Notes under the pieces: model-generated
The model's input: only the letters and a program-made list of their open reading frames with translations
What the model was told of the DNA's origin: nothing
Database searches by the model: none
Program-made: the position numbers and the translations under genes
Part shown: positions 25,272 through 32,780 of the stretch, in pieces
Layout of the letters: each line of letters opens with the position of its first letter
Position numbering within the stretch: the first letter of the stretch is position 1
NCBI GenBank assembly: GCA_005772855.1
Contig: SXIK01000044.1
Span: forward strand, 1-32,780
DNA length: 32,780 bases
Source: Planctomycetia bacterium
Lineage (GTDB): Bacteria; Planctomycetota; UBA8108; SXIK01
Direction of reading: 5' to 3'

Positions 25272-25334
25272 AAGTATCTTCAGGCCCGCCTGAGAGCCTG
25301 AGCAATATACCTCACGCGGGCAGTGATGAGATCT

Positions 25335-25717
25335 TTTGCAGCCTGCGAAAGGTTGCGGCTGCTCGCGCCAGAGGCGCCCGGCGCCCATCAGGCGCCGAGG
25401 AGTGGGTTTGCGGCGAGCTGGCGGAGCCGCAAACGGCTCGGAGGGAGCCGGCGCCAGCGAGAAGCTGGCGGCTCCCGAGAGCCTGGCCCGGAGGGGCCGC
25501 GCAGCGTGCGACCGGAGGGGCCGCGTGGCGTTGTTGCCTCCGCCCTCGCTCCGCCCTCGCTCCGCCCTCGCTCCGCCCTCGCTCCGCCCTCGCTCCGCTC
25601 GGAGGCGAGCCGTCGTGGGGGAGGGTTCGCCTCCCCCACCAGCAGAAACGAGCAGCAGGCTTGAGATGGTCCTCCTCTGCCCATTCGGAATGTCTCACGT
25701 GTGGGCGCGCGAGGTGT
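25335..25717 (+). repeat. Multi-hairpin dispersed repeat, copy R2 (full length)
   Basis: The only copy fully inside the window, about 383 bases, between the convergent ends of the UbiD gene and the TPR protein gene. Left end TTTGCAGCCTGCGAAAGG matches (inverted) the right end of copy R3; right end GGGCGCGCGAGGTGTA matches the other three. From left to right it holds a GGCGCC-CATCA-GGCGCC hairpin and the GAGCCG/CGGCTC, bulged 13-bp and GTGGGGGAGG-type hairpins described for R1. It differs from R1 by an 11-bp tandem expansion (25541-25595). No target-site duplication or obvious terminal inverted repeat was seen. Confidence 0.9.
25541..25595 (+). repeat. 11-bp tandem repeat (5 units) inside R2
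   Basis: Five head-to-tail copies of CGCCCTCGCTC. The other element copies carry a single unit at this place, so this is a copy-number expansion, most simply by replication slippage. Confidence 0.9.
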
Positions 25718-25937
25718 AGACCACGGCTCGCCTTCGGCGGGCCGAGACACCCCCTCAAATCTCCCTCTGAAGGGGGCCACGCTGCCCCCCTCACACTCCC
25801 CTTGGCGAGTACCGCACACGAGCTACATTTTCAGGCCCTAACTTACGGTGCGTGGTACTGCGCCTGTTGGCCCTTCGCTCGGCCTCGGATCGATGGAGAG
25901 AATTTTGGGATAGGCTCCCGGTTGCCAGACGCTTGCT
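25718..25937. other. Intergenic stretch with two hairpins
   Basis: No gene seen. A UUCG-like hairpin (GCTCGCC-TTC-GGCGGGC, 25726-25742, one G.T pair) and a GGGGGC/GCCCCC hairpin (25772-25789, 6-nt loop) lie between convergent gene ends. They could act as transcription terminators, but neither is followed by a T-run. Confidence 0.4.
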
Positions 25938-28919
25938 CTATCCCTGAATCGCCTTCGCGATCTCCTCACGCATGTCGGCGGGCATGCTCGTTTGCTTCTG
26001 GCCAAAAAGGCTCCTGGCACGCTCCACGTTGCCCTCCTGGAGAAAGGATTGAACGAGGTAGTAGTAGATCTCACCTTCGGGCAAAGTACCCTTGCTCTCC
26101 TTGAGGGCTGCTTCAAAACGCTCCCGGGCATCGACCTGCTTTCCCGCAAAGAAAAGGGCGAGGCCGAGGTTGTACAGGACGATGGGGGCGGACTCGATAG
26201 CTGCGGACTTACGCAAGACCTCCTCGGCCTTCTGAAACTGCCCCTCGCGGATGCAAGCCGCTCCGAGGTCGTTGAGTGCCCAGAGGTGATCGGGCTTGAT
26301 CTCAAGGGTCTTCTCGAGCCACCGGGCCACGAGAGCGGCACTCTTCTCACCATCCGTCCTGTTCAGGAATTGCGCCAGGCCATAAGTTGCGTGATAGTTG
26401 CTTGCATCGACCTTCAGGGCCTTTTCGTACGCCGCGATAACGCTCTCTTGCAGTCGCGCAAGCTCCGATGCGCCCGACGTCCCCGCCTCCGTGGCCACGA
26501 AGAATTTTTGCGCCAGCTTCTGGGCCTGGTCTGACTCGAAGATTGAGTCCTCCTTGATGCGCACCACAGTTGGCATCACGGCGCTGCCGCCACTGATGGT
26601 GAAGGGCGGCGAGATGTCCTCGCCCAGGACCTTGCCCTTGCGAAGGATCCGCACGCGAAGCCGGTGCTCCTCGCCATCTCCCGCGGGGAGGTCCCAGTAA
26701 ACATCGCTCCTGGGCGCCAGCTTGTCGTGAATCATGACCCAGTTGGCGGCTCGGCTCGGCTGGTGCGCAATGTCCACCGTGAGCTCATCGGCAACCTCCT
26801 GGGCGACGGGGTGGAGAGACCAAGAGATCTTCTCGCTGTCGCCTGCGGCGTACACCTTGCCATCCGTAAACGCTCCAAGCCTCACAGCTGACTCCACGGC
26901 GTGTCGGCCGACATCCCCAATCGCCTTGTTTCCGGCCGAGTCCGTCACACTGAAACGCACGTGATATTGTGAAATTCCGGCAGGCACGATGAAGGCAAAG
27001 CCGGTCTGGTCCGGTGAGACGCTGGCCCACCGACCTAGCTCATTCCACGAGCCATCCGGCTCCTCGGCTTCCAGGACCAGAGGCGGAACGCCATCGGTCC
27101 AATCGACCTCGACTGAGAGCTCTGTCGGGAATCCAGCCACCCAGGCGATCGGCCCCGGCCGTACACGGATCGAGGGGGGCGTACGATCGAGGCGGAAGCG
27201 GCCCACTGGGTCTTGCGAATCGCTCAGTTTGAACGGTCCAGCCTCTGCGGACGGCGCACGGGAGCTGTTGCCAGCCTTGTCAAACGCCATGAGCCAGAGG
27301 TCGTAGCTGTCCTCGACCTGATCCGAAAGATCGACTTCGATGGCGTCACCCTGAACGCGCATCCGCGCCACGTCGATTTCTTGCCAATCTTTCGAGCTCG
27401 CTCTTCTGAGGAAGAGCGCCAGGCGATCGACCCCGGAGCCAGCGCCATCGCTACAGCTCACCGTGAGCCTGCCTGCTGAGGCCAGTACCTCGGGCAGATC
27501 CACGAACTTCACCCGGGGTGGGTCGGCGTCCACGGAGAATGTCTCCTTCGCGACTGCCTCCAAGCGTGTGCCATCGGGAAGGGTTGCACTGAGCCGCACC
27601 AGGCCTCTCGACACCGTCCTGCCAGGCAACGTCCACTCCACCTTCCCGTTTGCGAGCTGGCTCTGCCCAACCGCCACCCATGTCTGGCCCGAGTCATCGC
27701 TCGTCTCTGCCTTTACCAGGATCTCGCTCGCCGAGCCGAGTAGTGCAGCAATTGGATTCCAAACCACCGAGGCCGTGGAGCCGGGGGCGCGGCCCCCCCT
27801 CGGCGAGGAGAGAATTTCGATCGTCTGCGATCCGTTGACCGGGCCTGCCGGCAAGGGGCCTGCAGTCTCATTCGGGGGCGATCCATCAAGTGGTGCCACG
27901 GTGACCCCCGGAGGGGTTGATGTCTCAATCTTGCCTGGTGATGCAGTCGCGCCACCGGCCACCACGGATCCTGTCGCAGCCGGGGCCGCGATGGCAGGAT
28001 TCGGTTCCGACTTGCCGGGCTCGTTGGGTACGCTGGCCTGCACCAGGCCCGGGGTGGAGGGCTCGGCCAACTGCTTCGGCTCTCTTGTGTCCTCGTCGCC
28101 CACGGCCGTGGGCATTGCGATCGCCGGGCCAGCGGAAGTCACGCTCCCCGGATACGTGAGGGCCAGGGCGGCCAAGGAGTCGTGCCCGGCCATGTCTCGT
28201 GATGAGATGCGGACCAAGATGTTGCTCGAGACTTCGGAGGGTAAACGCCACCTGTATCCCTGCGGCCCGTAAGCCACGGGCACCTCGGCAATGGGCTTCC
28301 ATGTGTTGCCTCGATCGGAGCTCCACTCAAGCCGGGCCTTCGCGTCGCCAAATTGCACCTCGTTCGTGGACCACTTGAGATCGAGCGATCGCAAACCGCG
28401 GATCGGGCTCTCGGCCATCGGTGAAATCCACGTAATCGCCGGCGGCGTTCGGTCGACGCAAAGCCAGACGGCAGGCTCGTCATTCGAAGATGGTACCAAT
28501 CTCTCGCGTCCGTCTGCACAGGTCACTGAGGCCCTGAGGCCGTGCACTCCCTCTGTTGGCTGAATGTGGAGCTGTGGTGCATTCGTGGAGGCAGCGCCGA
28601 TTTTTCGCCAGGTCCTGGTCGCTCCGTCAAGACTCCAGAGATGGTAGCCCGTTATCTGAGTGAGGTCGATGAGCTGTGGGTCAAAGTAGAATTTCACTGC
28701 CACGGAATCGGCCGCGGTGACAAGCCGCTTGGGGTACTGGCCCAGGCGCGTCATGAGAATCGGCACCTCCCCGTCCTTGACGAGTTGCCCTCTTGGCCCC
28801 TGTGTGGACGCTTGTCGACTCAGCCCTCGGCAAGACAGGCCAGAGGCCACCATCGCGAAGATCCATGTGCAAAAAACACAGCCACGCAACACCACCATCC
28901 ACACGCTTTTCGTGCGCAT
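25938..28919 (-). CDS. Large secreted Ig-like / TPR protein
   Basis: The 993-residue product has an N-terminal hydrophobic segment with a cysteine (about 8-30, ending SGLSC, a weak lipobox), so it is exported and may be lipidated. From about 155 come beta-rich, Ig-like units (DRTPPAITWISP, LDLKWSTNEVQFG, RLEWSSDRGNTWKP). A Pro/Ala/Ser/Thr-rich stretch without structure (about 260-370) is followed by further Ig-like units with DADPPRVKFVDLP and DRTPPSIRVRPGPIAWV. The C-terminal part (from about 815) is a TPR array (for example LKVDASNYHATYGLAQFLN and LEIKPDHLWALNDLGAACIR). The ATG is preceded by GGAGG. Reads leftward away from the OMF remnant. A protein-protein or envelope scaffold function is inferred; no enzyme domain seen. 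Confidence 0.8.
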   Translation of the reverse strand: MRTKSVWMVVLRGCVFCTWIFAMVASGLSCRGLSRQASTQGPRGQLVKDGEVPILMTRLGQYPKRLVTAADSVAVKFYFDPQLIDLTQITGYHLWSLDGATRTWRKIGAASTNAPQLHIQPTEGVHGLRASVTCADGRERLVPSSNDEPAVWLCVDRTPPAITWISPMAESPIRGLRSLDLKWSTNEVQFGDAKARLEWSSDRGNTWKPIAEVPVAYGPQGYRWRLPSEVSSNILVRISSRDMAGHDSLAALALTYPGSVTSAGPAIAMPTAVGDEDTREPKQLAEPSTPGLVQASVPNEPGKSEPNPAIAAPAATGSVVAGGATASPGKIETSTPPGVTVAPLDGSPPNETAGPLPAGPVNGSQTIEILSSPRGGRAPGSTASVVWNPIAALLGSASEILVKAETSDDSGQTWVAVGQSQLANGKVEWTLPGRTVSRGLVRLSATLPDGTRLEAVAKETFSVDADPPRVKFVDLPEVLASAGRLTVSCSDGAGSGVDRLALFLRRASSKDWQEIDVARMRVQGDAIEVDLSDQVEDSYDLWLMAFDKAGNSSRAPSAEAGPFKLSDSQDPVGRFRLDRTPPSIRVRPGPIAWVAGFPTELSVEVDWTDGVPPLVLEAEEPDGSWNELGRWASVSPDQTGFAFIVPAGISQYHVRFSVTDSAGNKAIGDVGRHAVESAVRLGAFTDGKVYAAGDSEKISWSLHPVAQEVADELTVDIAHQPSRAANWVMIHDKLAPRSDVYWDLPAGDGEEHRLRVRILRKGKVLGEDISPPFTISGGSAVMPTVVRIKEDSIFESDQAQKLAQKFFVATEAGTSGASELARLQESVIAAYEKALKVDASNYHATYGLAQFLNRTDGEKSAALVARWLEKTLEIKPDHLWALNDLGAACIREGQFQKAEEVLRKSAAIESAPIVLYNLGLALFFAGKQVDARERFEAALKESKGTLPEGEIYYYLVQSFLQEGNVERARSLFGQKQTSMPADMREEIAKAIQG

Positions 28920-29198
28920 TGTTCCTCCACTTCACATTCTGTCGAACGAAACTTCTTTTCTTCTCTGCGTGGCGACCTCCCCACGCTCTTTCCTCTTCGA
29001 GGCCGCATTCGCGCCGGAAACGCCGGCCCGAATGGAAGCCGCATTATCGGCAGTTGCGGCCGGCGGGGCAAAGACATTCTTGGACAATGCTACGAGCGGG
29101 GGCGCGGCATTCGGGCTGCCGAGGGTGCCCTGCATGCCTGGAAGGCACGCGGGCGACTCGGTGCAGATTCCTGCCAAGGGCTCCCGGGGTGGGCCAAG

Positions 29199-29480
29199 AA
29201 AGTGGAGTGCCAGAGTACGCCGGGGAGAGATGGTTTGAAGACGTCCTGTCGTGTGGAACTCCCTGGCAAGCTCGAGCGCCCGGCGATTCATGGCCACAGC
29301 TCGTGTTGGCGACGCTCACCGGGTCTTCTCTCGTCCGTAGCTCACCAAGGCGTTCTCAACATCCTCGAACGTTTCGAGCGCCTCTTTTTCGTGGAGCATG
29401 AGAGCCTCCGCGTGCCTCGCCTCGAAGCGACTCACGTTGGCGAGGAGACTTCCCGCGGCGGTACCACGACGGACAGGCCG
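29199..29480 (-). pseudogene. Decayed TolC/NodT-type outer membrane factor fragment
   Basis: On the minus strand the reading frame gives AAGSLLANVSRFEARHAEAL, then EALETFEDVENALVSYGREK, a TGA, and in the same frame RAVAMNRRALELAREFHTTG followed by RLQTISPRRTLALHF. This matches, in order, the C-terminal half of RND-type outer membrane factors: 'GRLRANV..', 'ALEEVENALVAY.RE', 'AV.ANRRALELARELY..GL', 'V..AQRTL'. The in-frame stop and the loss of all sequence before and after make it a remnant. A frameshift is likely just upstream at about 29460, where another frame reads GLSVVVP before AAGSLL. No partner RND pump genes are visible. Confidence 0.65.
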
Positions 29481-29537
29481 CCCCTGGGGTCGTGCCGCTC
29501 GATCCATCTCGGGTAGCTGCGCCGCAGATCCGCCGTA

Positions 29538-29706
29538 TATACCTCGCGCGCCCACACGTGAGGCATTCCGGATGGGCAGAGGAGGACCTTCTCAAGTCTG
29601 CTGCTCGTTATTGCTGGAGGGGAAGGCGGACCCTCTCACTCCCCGGCGCCTGATGGGCGCCGGGCGCCTCTGGCGCGAGCAGCCGCAACCTTTCGCGGGC
29701 TGCAAA
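29538..29706 (-). repeat. Multi-hairpin dispersed repeat, copy R3 (internally deleted)
   Basis: Inverted relative to R1/R2. It retains both ends: the ACCTCGCGCGCCCACACGTGA end at 29542 and the GGCGCGAGCAGCCGCAACC-TTTCGCGGGCTGCAAA end. The middle of about 200 bases, containing the bulged hairpin and the GTGGGGGAGG hairpin, is missing. It lies 30 bases from the end of the haloperoxidase gene and about 60 bases from the outer-membrane-factor remnant. Confidence 0.88.
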
Positions 29707-29736
29707 TGGCCTCTTCAATGCCTGCGTGCGATATAA

Positions 29737-31290
29737 CTACCGCTCGGGCGGGGGGGCTGTGCCGTTGAAGTAGGACTCGTACTTTGGCCAGCTGTAGTCT
29801 GCGACTTTGCGACCCAGAATCAGGCCTACATCATTGTCCGTGCGTATGTGGTAACCGCCCCAAAGACGTGAGACGGCGGCCATCTCCGCAGTGGCGGTGA
29901 ACGTGGGCAGATCCAGGCGAACTTCCTTGGATTCCGGGACGTTTTCGGCTGGCTTACCATCAACCGCCTGCATTTGAGACGTGGAGAATTCGTCTTCGGT
30001 CAGCATCCCCACCCTGCGGATGGAGATTGCTCCGAAACGGTCGCTGCCGGTGAAGTGTTCCAAAATCCGTGCCGCACTTCCGCTGGCCGTGGCATGACCG
30101 GACGGGTAACCGGGAAATGGAGGCGTGACGAAGGTGTCCGGTGAGTAGGGGTGCCACTTATCAGCCGCGAGGGACGCCACGCCCTTCCCCGGTCCCGCCC
30201 AACCGCGTACTTGCTTGCCAGGGTAGTACATCCGCACCCACCAGTAGGGACGCGAGGTGTCGTAAAATCGCTTCGTCTCCCAGCTGGCGATGAACGCATC
30301 AAACACGATATTCGAAACTGAAAAGAAGAGCTTCACGTCTTGGTCCAGGCCGTAATGGTCGCGGCGTGAGACGTCCTGGGCAAAGCGCAGCCAGTGCCCC
30401 GATTGCCCCGTGGAACGGGGTCCGTCACGCATGAACTCGACAACGGCTTTCTGCTCGAGCGTGAGGTTTGCGTTGAACTCGATGCACTCGTCGACCTCTT
30501 TCTTGAGCTGCGCCGAGCCCCACAAGGGCGGTGGGCCGGGACGGAACTGGTCCCCACGTTCCAGCGCGAAGGGCTTGACACGATACCAGTGCGCTGTGAG
30601 GAAGCCGGGCGAGAATGTGCCCCCCTTGCCGTCGTTGAACGGAATGGGCATCCAGCAGGTCTCGTCCAGGCACTTGTCCGGTTTGTTGATCGGGCGGTAA
30701 AACGTGTAGTCCTCATAGGGTTTTCCGTTTCCGCCTGGCTCGTCTCCCAACTGGTTCGCCCCGTCGTGGTGGCGATGAGCAATGACCGCAGCCGCCGCGA
30801 CGTTGCCCACCCCCGCAGGTGTTGTGATGTCCTTGGTATTGTTATCGGGGTCAAATCCCATCTTTTGCATTTGGCCCCGGAGCCAGACCGCGTCTTCCGC
30901 ATAGACGTCGGTCAAGGAACGGTAGGCGGCATAAGCGATCGCCGTCTCCTTGTTGGCTTGGGTCCGCTCGGCCAGTGGTCGGCGCAGTTTTTCTCCCAGC
31001 CGCGTGCCAACCGCCTTGGCGTCGTAGGCGGCCCAGGCGTCATACATTGAGGTCAGGACGATCGCCATTGTCCGGGAAAGAATTGTTGGTCGTGCCCTAT
31101 TGCGGTCCACATCACGGCCGCTGGCTTCCAGGGTGATTTCCAACCACTGATAGGCTGCAGTTGGGTTGGGATTGGGCGCCTGATGGATCAACTCCGCCGT
31201 GGTTGTCTGTCGTTCGTCTGCCCTTCCACGGGCGAGCGACAAGAGTCCAGCACCTGTCACCAAGAGCAGCAGTAAACCGCGACGATTCAT
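29737..31290 (-). CDS. Vanadium-dependent haloperoxidase (PAP2 superfamily)
   Basis: The 517-residue exported protein (signal peptide about 1-24, ending LARGRA) carries the vanadate-binding residues of this family at the right spacing: Lys340 and Arg347 (KRFYDTSRP, seven apart), Ser397-Gly398-His399 (YPSGHATASG) and Arg475 with His481 (SRLWGGYHIRTD, six apart). The CiVCPO enzyme has the same spacings. Such enzymes oxidise halides with hydrogen peroxide or, in the acid phosphatase branch, remove phosphate. The ATG is preceded by AAGGA about 8 bases upstream. The gene follows the 12-residue-repeat protein on the same strand. It sits between element copies R3 and R4. Halide versus phosphate activity cannot be told here. 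Confidence 0.92.
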   Translation of the reverse strand: MNRRGLLLLLVTGAGLLSLARGRADERQTTTAELIHQAPNPNPTAAYQWLEITLEASGRDVDRNRARPTILSRTMAIVLTSMYDAWAAYDAKAVGTRLGEKLRRPLAERTQANKETAIAYAAYRSLTDVYAEDAVWLRGQMQKMGFDPDNNTKDITTPAGVGNVAAAAVIAHRHHDGANQLGDEPGGNGKPYEDYTFYRPINKPDKCLDETCWMPIPFNDGKGGTFSPGFLTAHWYRVKPFALERGDQFRPGPPPLWGSAQLKKEVDECIEFNANLTLEQKAVVEFMRDGPRSTGQSGHWLRFAQDVSRRDHYGLDQDVKLFFSVSNIVFDAFIASWETKRFYDTSRPYWWVRMYYPGKQVRGWAGPGKGVASLAADKWHPYSPDTFVTPPFPGYPSGHATASGSAARILEHFTGSDRFGAISIRRVGMLTEDEFSTSQMQAVDGKPAENVPESKEVRLDLPTFTATAEMAAVSRLWGGYHIRTDNDVGLILGRKVADYSWPKYESYFNGTAPPPER

Positions 31291-31351
31291 GGGTACATTC
31301 CTTCAAAGATAGTAGGGAGGCTATGTTTATCGAGCGCCGAGGATGGGGAGG

Positions 31352-31397
31352 CAGCCGCCTCACGGCTGTTGCGGAGGAAAGCTTGCTCCCCCGCAAG
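31352..31397 (-). terminator. Two hairpins between repeat protein and haloperoxidase genes
   Basis: CAGCCG-CCTCA-CGGCTG (31352-31368) and CTTGC/GCAAG (31382-31397) lie in the 161-base gap between the two leftward genes. Neither is followed by a strong T-run, so they may be attenuation or RNA-processing structures instead of a full terminator. Confidence 0.35.
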
Positions 31398-31451
31398 GAG
31401 TAATCTTACATAAGTTCCATCAATTGGTACCATGCGCCCTGGAGACCGAAC

Positions 31452-32057
31452 CTACCGCTGAGCGGACTTCGTGGTCTGATCTGCGGGTCGGGCCACCACC
31501 ACTTGGGGTAGCGCTTTCACGTGGGCTGCGATTGACACTCCGTTGACCATCGCCTCGACGCGATCCACGGACATCTTCACGCCCTTCACGTCGTGTACCA
31601 CACCGGCGGGTGAGATGGCCTTCACGCCGTAGAATTCGCCGTTGGGCGCAATCGCCTTGATGTGAAAGATGCTTCCAGAGCGGCTGACACCCTTCACGTC
31701 CAATTTCTCTCCGCTGGGGGTCAGGGCCTTGATGTCGAAGATTGTACCGTCCTCGGCGATCGCCTTGACCGGAGCGTGCTTGTCTTCGCTTGCCAAAATC
31801 TTTACCGGCAATTTCTTTTCCCCGACGAACACCTTGATGTCCATCACGTGCAGATTGCCGGCCTCTTCGATGGCCTTCACATTGTAGATCTTACCCGCCT
31901 TGTCCAGAGCCTTGACATCAAGGAGCCTGCCTTCCGGATGAATCGCCTTGATATGCCACAGGATCTCGTCAGCTGCAGAAATCTTCGGAGCCACAAACGC
32001 TATCAATGCCCCGAGGGCCAGCAAGCCTGCGATCCGTCTCGCTACTGTTCTTTCCAC
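31452..32057 (-). CDS. Exported 12-residue 'VKA' repeat protein
   Basis: The 201-residue product has a signal peptide (about 1-29, ending KISAA), then eleven tandem repeats of about 12 residues from 35 to about 163. The consensus is [DHNPG]-[VI]-K-[AGIV]-[ILVF]-x-x-x-G-x-[ILV]-[FYLH]. Examples are HIKAIHPEGRLL, DVKALDKAGKIY, PVKAIAEDGTIF and HIKAIAPNGEFY. Unit 3 has two extra residues and unit 4 one fewer. One degenerate HVKAL follows near 179. The regular polar/hydrophobic alternation predicts a repetitive beta structure such as a solenoid or propeller. No enzyme motif is present. The GTG start has AAGGA 8 bases upstream. I do not recognise a named family for it. Neighbouring haloperoxidase is on the same strand. 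Confidence 0.8.
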   Translation of the reverse strand: MERTVARRIAGLLALGALIAFVAPKISAADEILWHIKAIHPEGRLLDVKALDKAGKIYNVKAIEEAGNLHVMDIKVFVGEKKLPVKILASEDKHAPVKAIAEDGTIFDIKALTPSGEKLDVKGVSRSGSIFHIKAIAPNGEFYGVKAISPAGVVHDVKGVKMSVDRVEAMVNGVSIAAHVKALPQVVVARPADQTTKSAQR

Positions 32058-32088
32058 TGTGTTTTCCTTTCGAAAAAGCTTTCAAATA

Positions 32089-32253
32089 TTACTGGGGGAG
32101 CTGCCATGCGGCCACGAAGTTGCCGACAACCGCTCCATCCTTGGCGGTCAGAGTCTTGTTTCGCGACCCTTGGGTGCAGAGCGTGGGCCTTTCGTCTTCA
32201 GGAATCAAATTCGGCTTCAGGAATTCAGAAATACAGCCCAAAGCTGACGGCAT
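32089..32253 (-). CDS. Possible 54-residue open frame or gene remnant
   Basis: An ATG-initiated frame reading MPSALGCISEFLKPNLIPED..., ending AVVGNFVAAWQLPQ, sits 31 bases upstream of the repeat-protein gene. There is no convincing ribosome site and no recognisable domain. It may be a small peptide gene, the tail of a lost gene, or chance. The rest of 32058-32454 holds nothing else that I can support. Confidence 0.2.
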   Translation of the reverse strand: MPSALGCISEFLKPNLIPEDERPTLCTQGSRNKTLTAKDGAVVGNFVAAWQLPQ

Positions 32254-32454
32254 GACTTCCGGTCTGCTAGATCAGAAGCCATTACAAGAAAAAGCCCCCA
32301 AGGTGCTGAAAAATCCACATCCCTGAGGCATCTTCTTGACCCCAGTGGCTGTCTTTCCCGACGTACCTGACCGCAAACAACTGAAGACTAACTTCCCCAC
32401 TATCCAGCGTCCACTCAGAAATGATTATGGGCACTCTCTGTGGTTTACGTCAAT

Positions 32455-32780
32455 TATACCTCGCACGCCCACACGTGAGACATTCCGAATGGGCAGAGGA
32501 GGACCATCTCAAGTCTGCTGCTCGTTTCTGCTGGTGGGGGAAGGCGGACCCTCCCTCACGACGGCTCGCCGTCCGAGCGGAGCGAGGGCGGAGGCAACAA
32601 CGCCACGCGGCCCCTCCGGTCGCACGCTGCGCGTGCGCTTCCGGGCCAGGCTCTCGGGAGCCGCCAGCTCTCGCTGGCGCCGGCTCCCTCCGAGCCGTTG
32701 GCGGCTCCGCCAGCTCGCCGCAAACCCCCTCCTCGGCGCCTGATGGGCGCCGGGCGCCTCTGGCGCGAGCAGCCGCAACC
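32455..32780 (-). repeat. Multi-hairpin dispersed repeat, copy R4 (truncated by window edge)
   Basis: Inverted relative to R1/R2. Starts at TATACCTCGCACGCCCACACG and contains the full middle including the bulged hairpin and a single 11-bp unit. It ends at the window edge within the GGCGCGAGCAGCCGCAACC end. The long GTGGGGGAAGG stem has two substitutions that weaken pairing compared with R1. Confidence 0.9.

Noticed and set aside
25247-25819. Long open frames in R2 on both strands
   Set aside because: They come from the GC-rich repeat with its 11-bp tandem units (Leu-Arg-Pro-Arg-Ser-Ala-Leu style low complexity) and match no protein.
28542-29516. Plus-strand 324-residue frame
   Set aside because: It lies opposite the start of the Ig/TPR gene and the outer-membrane-factor remnant and has no recognisable domain.
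1-32780. CRISPR array or insertion sequence
   Set aside because: No regularly spaced short repeats and no transposase-like product; the four repeat copies are irregularly spaced and non-coding.

Overview
The window looks like a stretch of a Planctomycetota-type chromosome with high GC content and tightly packed genes. The best lineage marker is the C-terminus of the 1644-residue protein at 10605-15539. It is a tandem dockerin-like calcium-loop module of the kind common in planctomycete secreted proteins, with paired 'LTDAL..LDFLF' and 'NITDAIVLLRFLF' motifs. Many genes start with GTG or TTG, and many overlap the upstream stop codon by four bases. No tRNA, rRNA, CRISPR array, transposase or phage gene was recognised.

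Layout, left side. A leftward operon (2494 to 265) encodes a TIGR02757/DUF2400 protein, a lipoprotein and signal peptidase I. A rightward operon (2539-8402) encodes a HEAT-type lipoprotein, an RsbW-like anti-sigma/kinase ATPase, a STAS-domain partner protein, the lipid-transport set MlaE-MlaF-MlaD and a polytopic membrane protein. It is followed by an MFS transporter and a giant secreted lamin-tail/CotH/dockerin-like protein. A convergent Gfo/Idh/MocA oxidoreductase comes next.

Layout, centre. A compact rightward run of six predicted lipoproteins (16850-21762) contains two LpoB-like proteins, a COG3014-like TPR protein, a YcfL/DUF1425-like protein and two related Pro-linker lipoproteins. This resembles an expanded version of the LpoB-YcfL-COG3014 envelope locus. 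Leftward DUF971 and Mrp genes and a rightward UbiD-family decarboxylase follow.

Layout, right side. From 25335 onward the sequence is looser. It holds a large Ig-like/TPR secreted protein, a decayed TolC-family outer-membrane-factor remnant, a vanadium-dependent haloperoxidase, and a small exported protein made almost wholly of a 12-residue 'VKA' repeat.

A multi-hairpin repeat of about 385 bp occurs four times (1-263, 25335-25717, 29538-29706, 32455-32780). The first two copies are on the plus strand and the last two are inverted. One copy is internally deleted and one carries an 11-bp tandem expansion. The copies divide the window into blocks and look like a dispersed non-coding element.

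The most interesting candidates are (i) the partner-switch pair (RsbW-like plus STAS) coupled to an Mla lipid transporter, (ii) the six-lipoprotein operon, (iii) the hairpin element and (iv) the 12-residue-repeat exported protein beside a haloperoxidase. All functions are inferred from sequence reading alone.
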